The position numbers and the translations under genes are program-made. From the NCBI RefSeq assembly GCF_902148845.1, contig NC_043745.1, positions 18,194,661 through 18,258,660 of the forward strand: 64,000 bases of DNA, given 5' to 3'. Below, piece after piece: positions 1-10,518 of the stretch. The notes under the pieces are model-generated. The model ran no database searches. It was not told the DNA's origin and saw only the letters and a list, made by a program, of their open reading frames with translations. The DNA comes from Salarias fasciatus (taxonomy: Eukaryota; Chordata; Actinopteri; Blenniiformes; Blenniidae). Positions within the stretch are counted from its first letter, which is position 1; each line of letters begins with the position of its first letter.

Positions 1-735
1 TAGCACAGATAGTCATTTTTCAAAAACAAATGCAATCTGTTTTGTGTCAAAATCCATTTTACTGTAAATAATTGCTGTTGCATCAGTAATTGGATTTGTA
101 TTTATTCACAGCTTTATACCCACAATTTTGCAACTATCTGAATCATTTACCTGATATTTAGCCCAGCCACTGTCTGTCTCAATATTCCAGTTGTCACTGG
201 CCTTTCCATAAAATTTTTTGTTGCTCATCTATAGTTTTAAAACTTGCTCCATTTGTCATGAAACAGTCTTTTGGACATATGTTTTCCAAATAGATGTTTC
301 AGAAGTTCTGTAACAAGGACCGGTGAATGAAGCGGAAAGAAAAATATCAAAAACGAATTGCTGAATTGTATCTTTTTTTCTTGATTTGATGAGAACCAGC
401 TCACTTGCATTTGTTTTCTTTACCCTCCCACCATCAGAATCAAATAAATGCATTAAGTCAGACTTTTTCACATTTATTTAAAGTCATTTTAAAGACCCCA
501 CAAAGTGAAAAATCAATTTTTTCACCATTGACATGGATCTAAAACCCACCACCAGACCAGAAAGTGTTGCTGATGAAATTCCTACCGGCTCGAAGGCTTT
601 GGACAGCTTGGTCCGAGAGAACAGTCACTGGCTCATATTTGGAAAAATTCACCGTGAAGATAATATCAAATCATCAAGTTGAAGTCAAACTCAAAGGAAA
701 AGAACACATTCAGAGGACGTTCTGTATAAATCTGC
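1..735. other. Left edge, no assignable gene
   Basis: I recognise no gene here. A 71-codon ORF on the minus strand (256-471) and a 49-codon ORF on the plus strand (533-682) are open, but neither resembles a family I can name and neither shows a clear splice context. The stretch may hold an old repeat or the tail of a neighbouring gene. A TTTATT at 736-741, which is AATAAA on the minus strand, probably closes the vps26a transcript and so bounds this stretch on the right. Confidence 0.4.
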
Positions 736-741
736 TTTATT
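736..741 (-). terminator. Candidate poly(A) signal of vps26a
   Basis: TTTATT on the plus strand reads AATAAA on the minus strand. If used, it gives vps26a a 3' UTR of about 2.75 kb (742-3498). That stretch holds several CA/GT microsatellites and no other coding exon I can support. Confidence 0.4.
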
Positions 742-1599
742 CATGATTCAATTTTGCTATATATTTGGGTTTGGTGTATATATACACATATTATAATACA
801 CACACACGCGCACACACTCACATCCACACAATGGCATGAATAGACATTGTGTAAAGATAAACATGCAGTAGATAAGACAGGAAAAGACAGTTTGGGCTTT
901 GGGTGTTTCTTCATAACCTCTGACAGTGTTTTAAAGTAAACCGAACTAATCTCACCTGCCCAGAAAAAAAAAAGAACAGTAAATACATCCAATAGACAAG
1001 AAGAAACAAAAGGATAGAAAGCATTGCTCACAAAAATAAATTACACTGTTCCCAAACAAAAGAAGCCCAGATTTACAAGGCCAACACCAGTGTGAAGGAA
1101 CAAAAGAGAGAAGAAAAAAAAACCTGACGTGGAAATCGTCCTGTTAAGACAGATTTCAGGAAAGCTTTGTGACATGAACCGCGAATGAAGGTGACAAACA
1201 GTAACAGGCATCGTCCTCGTGAGGTGAAATTAAAACATCTTTAAATGACATTACAATTCGTTAGAGTCAGGAGCGCTCGGGAGTGAAATCGTCCTCGGTG
1301 AGCATCAGGCTCATCAACACAAAGTCAAGCATCGGAGGGGAAAAGTGCAAAAACTGGCCAGAGATCAGAGCTGAGGGGCGACGTAGCCCCACGCGAGCCG
1401 AGAACAATGTCTTTAAAGCGGGGCCGAGTATCACAGTGAAACCTTGATGGACTGAACAGTGTGTCGTTACTGAATCCCTCCCAGTGCTCGGAGAGGCAGA
1501 CGCCAGCCGCTTCTCACTTTAGTGTTCAGAAAACAGCAGAGAAGCGCGTTCTTGAAATGCTGCACATATGAAGAAGATGAGACTTGAGGCAAAAAAATA

Positions 1600-1608
<9 letters not shown>

Positions 1609-1650
<42 letters not shown>
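1609..1650. repeat. (AC)n microsatellite
   Basis: An alternating CA tract, preceded by a short CG-rich start, lies in the likely 3' UTR of vps26a. It generates spurious Thr-His or Val-Cys ORFs on both strands. Confidence 0.9.
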
Positions 1651-1655
<5 letters not shown>

Positions 1656-3025
1656 CAGCCTGCTGGTTACGGCTCGCCTTCACTTCAAATTCCTACTGAA
1701 CCCTCGGACTTGCAAACAGAAACCACTCTTCATCTGGTGACAACAGAATTAAGTTTTTTTTTTTTAAGATCAATCTACCCACAGAGGTTCCTCCTTTTCA
1801 GCATTTTTTAAGAAATTTGGACATTTTCTACACCGATACAACAATCAGCCGACACAACACCTCCTGTGAAGTTTGATTCATCTACATTTACTTCACACTG
1901 TCAAACAGATTTAGTGTGTCTGAGATCTGAGAACTTTTCCCCACAACAGCGTTTCATCTGAGGTCCCAGCCTTGAAATTAAAATCCACCGTCTCTTCGGC
2001 AAACACTACTGTAGTGCTCATCTATTTTTGTAATTATGAACAAACCAAACGTTTAAAACAGCAAATATAAATTAACAATATAATAACCAGCATTGTAAGA
2101 GATGGAACACAATGTCCAGACAGCTGTGAATGTCAACGGAGAAGCCACATCTGGATACGTGTGGAGCACGTGTTGTTAATCTCACAAACATTCAGGGAGA
2201 TCTGAACCAAAATGTCTTGACAAGAGAATGAAATATTGTACAGAACTGATCTGTGTGACGGTTTTCAAACAGCAGCCAACGAGTCAAAAAAAAAAAAAAA
2301 CATTCAGCCAAACAGAAAACAGAGTAGTTTCACTTATTTCAGTCATTAAAGAGAAGACGTGATTTTGCAGACTTCAGGAGAAACCCTTTTCTCCTCATTG
2401 TGTTAGAGTTATAGAGCTGGATGCCACGTCGGAGAATATACGAGTAGCAGACATCTGTTGGCATTGAATGATGGACCGAGTCAACAAGGCTGAACGGAAT
2501 CAAACCTTGTTTCCTGAAGAAAAAATGTAGTGATCTGAAACTAGTTTACAAGTTAAAGTGGAATAGCTTTTCAAGTGTAGAATAATTCTAGGATAATAAC
2601 TCGGTTAAGATAGTAAATTTACTGCACTAGATGTTTTAATTCCCCAGCTCTGCAGACGCTTTCTTGGAGGGAGAAGTGTGAGGACAGTGAGGACACGCTC
2701 ACGGGAACACAAACTGGGCATCAGGATGGGAGCAGGTAGTAGAATAAATACAGAAAGCATGTGTTGACTCCCAGCTCGGCATCTCGCGTCCATCGCCCCA
2801 CATCTGCAGCACTTTCAGCCACCGCTTAGAACCATTCACACTTGAGAAAGTGTCCATTAGTAGTGGAAGTGGGAGAGAAAGTCCAGGGTGTGTAAGCGTT
2901 AAATTATAAAGGAAAAAAAAAAAAGAACTCCTCTTAGAGAGAAAGAGTGCAGTGGCCATCTCATTCTGTCCTTTGCTGCTGTTTGATGCATTCAGAAAAC
3001 TGAGGCTGTATGGCTTCATTAGTGT

Positions 3026-3035
3026 GAGTGTGTGT

Positions 3036-3114
<79 letters not shown>
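3026..3114. repeat. (GT)n microsatellite, long
   Basis: This is a nearly pure GT tract of about 85 bp in the likely 3' UTR of vps26a. Shorter GT tracts follow at 3233-3257 and 3439-3476, the last one only about 25 bp from the vps26a stop codon. On the transcript they read as CA repeats. Confidence 0.92.
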
Positions 3115-3116
<2 letters not shown>

Positions 3117-3440
3117 TGAGGATGCTTTCAGTCTGAGGCTCCAGGATCGAATCGGTTGTCTCATCGTTTGCGTCTTGAATTGTTTGTGTTGCACTCTTGC
3201 GTTGACCTTTAGCAGACCCGGACTGGACGCTCGTGTGTGTGTGTGTGTGTGTGTGTTCAGTCCTTTGGTGGGGAAGAGGAGGAGGGAGTGACGGTGGGCA
3301 GCTCAAATCCGAAACCGTGAAGCGGTGAGGAGGACGGGGGGCGTTATGGCGTTGATGGTTACAGACGTTGCTCAGTCCAGGGAGACGGCGGGGCGGCCCT
3401 CATACACACCTCTGGCTGTTCAGCAGTGAAGAGCTGGGGT

Positions 3441-3477
<37 letters not shown>

Positions 3478-3498
3478 TGTCAGTTCGTGGCCTGGCTC

Positions 3499-6400
3499 TC
3501 ACATCTCCGGCTGCTCAGCGGTGACCGGCTGGGTCCGGGACTCCGGCGACTCGTAGCGCTGGTGGAAGTTTCTTTTTCTCAGCTTCTCTGGAGCTTTTCT
3601 CCACAGAACAATCTCCTAGAGACAGAAGAACGGTGAGAATCAGCACCTCAAGTCACAAACCAGACTGACGGCGGGATTTAAAGGAAGCTAGCTGATTGGC
3701 TGAAAGAACAAGATTAAGATTACAAACTATTAATCCTCCTCACTGAAGGCAGATGTCATATGCTGCATGCTATCGAGGGTCACCTGTTGTTTGAAGTATC
3801 TCCTGTCCTCCTCATCAACCAGCACCAGATTAAGGAAGTAGCGCACAGAGAACTTCTTGTTAACATCCCTCATGGTGGGCGTCAAGTCATAACCTGAAAG
3901 AAAACAGAAGACAAGATGTCAACTTGCATCAAAACAAGTGCAGTTTAAACATAAAGGAAGTAAAAAAGGAAAAGTGACGTGTTTTCTTACCGGCCAGAAA
4001 CAGTCTGATGGGAATGGATTCTCCTTTCACCGGAGCTCCATCCATGATTTCATATTTAGCCACTGTCTCTGTCTCTGTGGTGGTGCTGGGGCCTGAAGTG
4101 CAAAAACAAAGTGTGAGGAGGTTTCAATGTTTCCACTGGGATGTGATTGGTTCAGAAGACAAGTATGAAAAACAGACAGAGGAGCTTAGAAAGGTGAATA
4201 ACAGCGGACGCCGCTACCATCCTCGTGTTTGATCAGCGTTGTTTCATATCCTAGTGTCCTGGGTGATTACCTATGCCTGTTATTTCCTTCTTGATGAGCT
4301 GGAGCTCCATGTGTTGGATCTTGATCCTGACCAGCAGGAAGTAAATCTTCCCAACAATCACATCCTTGAGGTGGTATCTGTCAGGGTCAGCCAAGAAGCA
4401 AGAGACGGCGCTCAAACCGACGTTCACACGGATCGGGTTTAGATTCCAACAAAGTCCAAGCAATATTCAGCTTACTTGGATTTATTGTACTCGAACTCAA
4501 TATGGAGACAGTCCTCGATGCCGACCTCCATCTTGATGGAGTTGTTGACATCTGGGTAGGTGGCCAGCTGGTGGACAATTAACTCGTACTCCTTCACGAG
4601 GTCCGACAGGCGGCGGACTATTGTCACTCTGAGGAAATATCTGGAAGATCAACACAGACATGAGAAAATGCTGGAATAAATAAAACTATCAGATTTATTA
4701 ACCTGTAAATGACGCATTTCTGTAGTTCCAGATGAAAACAAGCAATCAAACTAGTCTAATAAATCACCCTGGCATGAAATATAAAAATTTAAATCCCATC
4801 ACGATCCTTTGAGGAAATGTTTGACTCCCAAGCTCAAGATGAGCTTCAGAAGAGTTTATCAGCAGACTGACGCTGGCACCATGAGACTGCATCTGGTACC
4901 ACATGTTGAAGCTTTTAGCACAGAACTAACATCAAGCCAGACGCGTGAGTGTGTGTGAGTGTGTGCGTGCAGTCAGACAAGGACCACTTGTGAAACAATT
5001 CCTGCTGTTTGCTTGGAGACTAAATGTGTTGTAGAGTTATTAAAAACTAAAATCACTGTATTCGCACTGATAGAAGCGGCTCAGTAATAAGAGGAGACAA
5101 AAATGGAAAAACAAAAGTGGATCAACTTAACTTCAAGAAGAGAAACAAATAATTATGGAATATTAAAATGACAAAAAACCAGAATAACCTTAAATAGAAA
5201 CACAAAATGAAAACAAGACGAAAACAATGTTTTATAGAGAATAAACTTGCATATAAATTTAAATGAAAAGACAGCCAACCTTAGCCTGACGTTTGCTCCA
5301 GTGTAGGACTCGTAGGGTTTCTCCACCTGCATGAACTCAAAGTCATAGCTTCTGTTCTGGGTGAGCTCTCCGGGTAACGCCAGCTCTTTGACCAAGTCCA
5401 CAAACTCATGGGTGTTGCTCTTATCAGAGAACAGCTCTGCAAAACAGCAGATAAGAAAGGGTCACAATGCACGAGTGCTTTGTGGTCTGGATGGTGAGGA
5501 ATCCAAGGCAGTTCAACACCCCCCCCCCACTTCAAAAAGCTCCGTGCATTAGTGTCATTTGAGGTTTTCACTCTCTTGCAGCTCAGACTGTATTTGCAGG
5601 AGGAGGGTTCAGCTCCATAATGGCAGACTGCACATGACAGCCACATGCCCCGCTAAACCGTTCAGGTCACGTGACAAAGACAACAGCACACTGTTGGTTC
5701 TCGATTTTCCGGCTCCAAAGCCCAATCCACTCAAGTAGCACTTAAAAGAATTTCAAGAATGAAATTCAAAGCAGTGATCCGCCTGACGCCACGGACATCA
5801 GAGCAGCAGAGCAGCTGGAGAGATCCGTCAAAACTCACAATATGTACAATGTCTCCATCTATGTGATGAGTTACAGCGGACAGCTTCAATCATACTCACC
5901 GATCTGGCCTACAAACTCGATGCGGATGCCCTGATGCTCCAGCCGCTTTCCTCCCTGCTTCACATTGAGATTCACCTGGAGAGGAACGCCACATTAACGC
6001 CAAGCATCCGATGAACTTAACGACACGCTGTCATCATCCAGCGCTTCAGGTCCATCGAGGTTTAAGAGATTGTAACCGCAAAACGATGCTTTAAAACAAC
6101 AAATAACTTAATAATAAGGCAAATATTTCTGATGAATGGACACAGTGAATACAAAATAATTTATTCTACCTAAAATCTGAAGGCTTGTTTGAATGATTTT
6201 GGTTTTCATCAGCTTTTCAAACTTAATACTACTTAATTCTGGGCTTTTTGTTATCTGATGTGTCTTGAAATCAATGCAATAATAATAATAATCACAAAAC
6301 ACTGAAATATTAGGTTTCTGGAGGTGAAGTTATCCCAGTCTATCAAGATGACAGTACCATCCACCCTGCCTGAATCTACAGCAAATCTAATAGTTTTTGA

Positions 6401-7830
6401 GGTATTGTCATGTTTGTATAGCAGACACAAAGCGCTGAACTAAAAGAACTGAAACGGTTGCAGAACGGAAGCTATTATGGATACTTTCAGTTTATTGAAT
6501 AAACCACATAATGATAATAAATCCTTATCAGCTGATGTCAATAGAGCTGATGCAGCTTTCAGTGGTCTCTAAAGCCAGAGCGAGTTTCCACACTCATAAA
6601 GGAAAAAAAAAAAAATCAACTTAATTTCCCACTGGAGCCTGTAGAAGAGAAGATCCTGAAATAGACCGAAGCATGGCAGACAGGTCCGCCATGGACTGAG
6701 CATATGGAACAACCAACTCCTGTACATGCTGTAAACACGATGCACGCTCAGTTTACCTTGCCAGACACGGACTCTCCATCGTAGAACAGGTAGTGTTTCT
6801 CCACCTTCCCCTCCTCCGTCTTCAGCTCGGCTGTTTTCCTGTTCTCTGCGTCGTTCAGCAGTACATCTATCTCACATACCGGCCCAAACAAACCTCCCAG
6901 GAAACTCTGAAAGCACAAAATACAACAAAATGTCACACGAACTCATAGATTTTACATTATCGATGACTGCATTTGATCAGAGCACTGAGCGTGTGAGAGG
7001 AAAGATATTGATCATCTGAAATGCAAATAAATCCAGCAACTTTTAAATTATGCAAATGGTGAAAGGCATCCCCGTTCAATGTGGACATGCCCGCTTGTTT
7101 ATTCAGGGTTAGGATGCCTCTGACAGCTCACAGCAATAAATTAATAAACATGTGGAAGACTGCTGTGTTTTCTGGGTTCCAGACACACAGATCTGTGCTT
7201 CAGGTAACAATTTGACTGCTTCAAGCACGAGCAGTTCCAGCAACAACAAAAATCAACAACTTGCACCACAGCCGCATGTATCAATACCACTAAACACCAC
7301 CACAGCGGCCAAGATAACACCTCTCACTGAGCACATGGATGAGACTGATGGACTGTGCCCCAGCGAGATCCTCACTGCTTCACCAAAACTCTGGGGGGGA
7401 TCACAAGGTGTGTTGTTTCCAAAACATCTGTGTTGCTCATCCTCATCTGCAAGGCCACATTATTCTCCTCTGAGCTGGCACAAAGTCACACGCACATGCT
7501 TGAACATGCAGGGGCAGCAGCTCTGGAGGAATCAGCCCAGTCATCAAGATGTGAGAACAGACTGGCTGAGGATCAACTGGCTCTATTGACAGAAGATGCA
7601 CAAACACACAAACAGAGATCCTGAGGGGAAAACCTCAAAATCAAGTCAGTGAACTCAACAGTGGAGAGCAAGTGGCTCTAAACACACCTCATGTGCAGGG
7701 ACGAGGTGCTTGATGGATCAAACCCTGAAGTGCTGTGAGAGGCTGTTGCTGGAGCTCAACATGCATGTGACACCTCAACTTACTCACTAGCCACGCTAGC
7801 TCTGACATCCGCCTCAAACACACAGCTGCT

Positions 7831-7865
<35 letters not shown>

Positions 7866-8126
7866 GAACCGACAACCTGCAACAACCGGGTCGGATAACG
7901 CCAGGAACACCGGCTACAACAGCAGGCTGGAGCGGCAGGGCCGAGGGGGGAAGCACGGCCTCGTACCGAGGCTACTCCGCACAGCCCAGCTAGCTTCTTC
8001 CTGTCAGCCTCAGCCAGGAGGAAACCCGGACCGACGGCTCCTGTCGGAGCTGGGTCCTTCAGTTAGAGCAGGCCGGGTGGTCGAGGCCCGGTCCTGACAG
8101 CGGGCAGCGGTCTGAACACTCACCAT
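3499..8126 (-). CDS. vps26a: VPS26A, retromer cargo-recognition subunit
   Basis: VPS26A is the arrestin-fold subunit of the retromer core (VPS26-VPS29-VPS35), which retrieves cargo from endosomes to the Golgi or plasma membrane. Nine coding exons were joined by phase: 8124-8126, 6757-6906, 5900-5975, 5280-5436, 4476-4640, 4271-4377, 3991-4092, 3784-3893 and 3499-3615. They total 987 nt, or 328 aa, against 327 in human. Recognisable blocks are the N-terminal [83 protein letters not shown], and the C-terminal AEQPEM. The residues [18 protein letters not shown] and the C-terminus favour VPS26A over VPS26B. Coding exon 1 carries only the ATG, followed directly by GTGAGT. All introns are GT-AG. 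The 3' UTR runs leftward through microsatellite-rich DNA. Confidence 0.97.
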
Positions 8127-8260
8127 GTCGGCGGTCTAGACTCTTGAAGCTAACAGATAGCCTCGCTCCGCTCCGCGCAGCCACAGCCTGTCTGTCTGAA
8201 CCAGGGCTAGCTCCAGGCTCCGCGTCATGTGACCCGGGTCATGTGTGGGTGCGTGTGGGC
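7860..8260 (-). promoter_or_regulatory. vps26a GC-rich promoter with CLEAR-like sites
   Basis: A GC- and CpG-rich stretch surrounds the lone-ATG first coding exon at 8124-8126. GTCATGTGAC lies at 8224-8233, about 100 bp upstream of the ATG, and GTCATGTG follows at 8238-8245. These match the palindromic E-box/CLEAR type (GTCACGTGAC) with one base different. CLEAR elements are bound by TFEB/TFE3 at many endolysosomal genes, which would suit a retromer subunit. Promoter function is inferred from position and composition. Confidence 0.5.
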
Positions 8261-8266
8261 GGGGCT

Positions 8267-8268
<2 letters not shown>

Positions 8269-8317
<49 letters not shown>
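8269..8317. repeat. (GA)n microsatellite
   Basis: This is a pure AG/GA tract just upstream of the vps26a promoter. A run of about 20 C follows at 8359-8377. Both make low-complexity ORFs that are not genes. Confidence 0.93.
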
Positions 8318-8323
<6 letters not shown>

Positions 8324-8444
8324 CTCTGGGACTCTGCAGGGTGAGGGTCTGCATCTGCCCCCCCCCCCCCCCCCCCCACACCAGCAGGACTACACAGCCC
8401 CGGCTTTTTGACAGGTATGATATTCATAACACCCGTGTTGACGC

Positions 8445-8496
8445 AGTGGATTCAAATACTGAACATTTCTTTTTGTGTGGAGTTTGCATGTTCTCC

Positions 8497-8550
<54 letters not shown>

Positions 8551-8830
8551 TCCCACCCTCTGGTTTTCTAGTTCCAAAACATGCATGTGAGGTAACTCCT
8601 CATACTTATTATAGATTGTTCGCATTCTTTTCCTTTGCTAAGGTTTCATGACTGACCAATTGTTGCTGTAACAATGCAAAATGCTGCACTGTATCATCCT
8701 GTCCTACCTAAGTGCCTCTAGATGTGGATATGAGTGTGTGGTTTGCCTCTCTGTGTTTGTCCTGCGAGGAACTGGTGACCTGTCCAGGTGACACTCTGCT
8801 CCCACCCACAGTTAGCGGGCATCGACTCCA
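8445..8830 (+). repeat. Degenerate fish SINE (DANA/mermaid-like) with internal (GT)n
   Basis: The text contains GTGTGGAGTTTGCATGTTCT and, after a (GT)n tract at 8501-8548, GTGGGTTCCCACC, an AACATGCATGTGAGGTAA motif, and later CTGGTGACCTGTCCAGGTG. These follow, in order, the conserved body of the widespread fish tRNA-derived repeat of the DANA/mermaid type as I remember it. The microsatellite sits exactly where the consensus has a short GTG-rich stretch, so it probably grew from inside the element. The copy is old and diverged. Confidence 0.55.
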
Positions 8831-9104
8831 TTCATCACGCTACAATACAAAAGTATAGAATGCTACAGGAAATTAAAACTGAATGAGAAAAAGTGAAAGA
8901 GACCAAGACTCAAAAATTAGAGCAGTACACAGAAATAAACATGGAATTTGGAAGAAACAATTAATCATGGTACAGTGAATATATGTAATCCATTACTTCT
9001 TTCTCTACACATATGCAAAATGTTCACTTGTATCTGTCTTTTGAAATAGGCTTCAAAAATAAATATTTCATTCCTTCATACATCCAGAAAAGGTAATTAT
9101 CCAG

Positions 9105-9180
9105 TCCCAGATGCCGGCAGGTGATGGTCAGGGTGTAACCTCAACAGGCTGGAGATCTGTCAGAGGGCCAACACAGTGAA
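9105..9180 (-). repeat. SINE tail fragment, reverse orientation
   Basis: GGGTGTAACCTCAACAGGCT followed by GGAGATCTGTCAGAGGGCCAACACA is the diverged reverse complement of the same SINE tail (GTTGGCCCTGCGA...GGCGACCTGTCCAGGGTG) seen at 8445-8830. A head fragment with GGTGTGGAGTTGCATGTTCT lies nearby at 9332-9352. Confidence 0.45.
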
Positions 9181-9499
9181 ACACACAACCTCAGAGGAAA
9201 CCAACATCTTTACATTTGATAAGTGCTCAAAAATGTCTCATGCTATTCCTTCTTTTTTATCTTACATTGCAGACATTTATGCACAGCAAAACATAACTCA
9301 TTTCATTCCGGTGTTGATTGCTGCAGGCCTTTAGGTGTGGAGTTGCATGTTCTTTCTGTGAGCATAATCTCTCCAGTGAAGCTTCACAATCACAAAGATC
9401 CTTTTGCAACGGAATCACTGGAAGATGATGGTTATATGTTTTAAAGCAATAGTTTTAAGTTTTATTCCAGGGTATACTGGAGAGGACAATTCAACTGAT

Positions 9500-9740
9500 A
9501 GATCCAGGAGGAACAATGCGGTTTTCGTCCTGGTTGTGGAACACCGGACCAGCTCTATCCCCTCCATGGAGAGACTACGTCTCTCGACTGGCCTGGAAAC
9601 ACCTCAGGATCCTCCCAGAGGAGCTGGAGGAGGTGTCTGGGGACAGGGAAGTCTGGGCATCTCTGGTTGGACTGCTGCCCCCAAGACCCGGTCCCGGATA
9701 AGCAGTAGAAAATGGATGGATGGATGGATGGATGGATGTT
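9500..9740 (+). mobile_element. LINE 3' end with (GGAT)n tail
   Basis: The short frame DYVSRLAWKHLRILPEELEE followed by GDREVWASLVGLLPPRP matches the C-terminal sequence seen in very many fish non-LTR elements. After the stop the element ends in GGATAAGCAGTAGAAAATGG and a GGAT tandem tail at 9712-9738. GATG-type tails are typical of Rex3/RTE elements, but assignment to that clade rather than another is an inference. It is a 5'-truncated dead copy downstream of srgn. Confidence 0.65.
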
Positions 9741-9813
9741 CAACACAAGAACATTTTCCTAAACAACGCAATCACACATATATGATCAACACCAGCAAGA
9801 TTGTTATAAATTC

Positions 9814-9819
9814 TTTATT
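9814..9819 (-). terminator. Candidate poly(A) signal of srgn
   Basis: AATAAA on the minus strand, about 700 bp downstream of the srgn stop. A second candidate, TTTATT at 10229-10234, lies about 290 bp downstream. The sequence alone does not show which is used. Confidence 0.35.
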
Positions 9820-10428
9820 CATTTAAGTGTTTGAATTGCAAATTCAAAATTGCAAAGCTCCATGTTACATGTTTCAGCACTGGTTAAGACTGCAAGAACC
9901 CATTGGCAAGCAGTTTGGGTACACAAGACCTTTTTTTTTCCTTAAAACTTTGGAACCAGAAAATGTTGTTTTACCCTCGCGGGTAAGTTTAAAGAATCCC
10001 ATTTGAGACAAATGTATTTGTTTTTATAAGGGTTCGCATCCCTTATAGCTTGGAAAAATAAAGATTAAACAGAGTGAAAATTGCATGGAAAATGTTATTG
10101 CACAGGAGTTATACTGATTTAAAGCACTTTAAAATTGTATTTGAAAGCATTCTACAACTTATGTCCTGAAGAAAAAGCACAAATACAGATGAGACAACAT
10201 TAAAGAGTGTCGGCTGGCATCTTTGGAATTTATTTTTATACTGTTTACAGTTGTTGTTCTGCCTTTTAAAATTAAAAAAAAAAAAAAAAATATTAGCCCA
10301 AAATACAAAATATGCACGTGGCCTGTATCAATCTCAGAATGAACCTGTTTCCCAGCAGGTGGGGATGTAGGATCAGTTTTACTATCTGACCAGTCTGGGT
10401 GGATTATTTGCAATCCATGCTGCCTCTG

Positions 10429-10433
<5 letters not shown>

Positions 10434-10484
<51 letters not shown>

Positions 10485-10497
10485 TGTGTATAGGTGT
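10434..10497. repeat. (GT)n microsatellite in srgn 3' UTR
   Basis: This is a GT tract with one interruption, about 22 bp beyond the srgn stop codon at 10519-10521, and therefore probably transcribed as CA repeats. Confidence 0.9.
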
Positions 10498-10518
10498 GTG
10501 AATCAGACGAGGCACAGT

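Noticed and set aside
3019-3306. Thr-His and Val-Cys repeat ORFs
   Set aside because: They arise from CA/GT microsatellites and are open in several frames by construction; the same holds at 1467-1811, 8229-8590, 13828-14059 and 19000-19435.
7152-7589. 145-codon plus-strand ORF in vps26a intron 1
   Set aside because: Composition is Ser/Thr/Asn-rich without family resemblance, it lies inside an intron of the opposite strand, and no splice or promoter context supports it.
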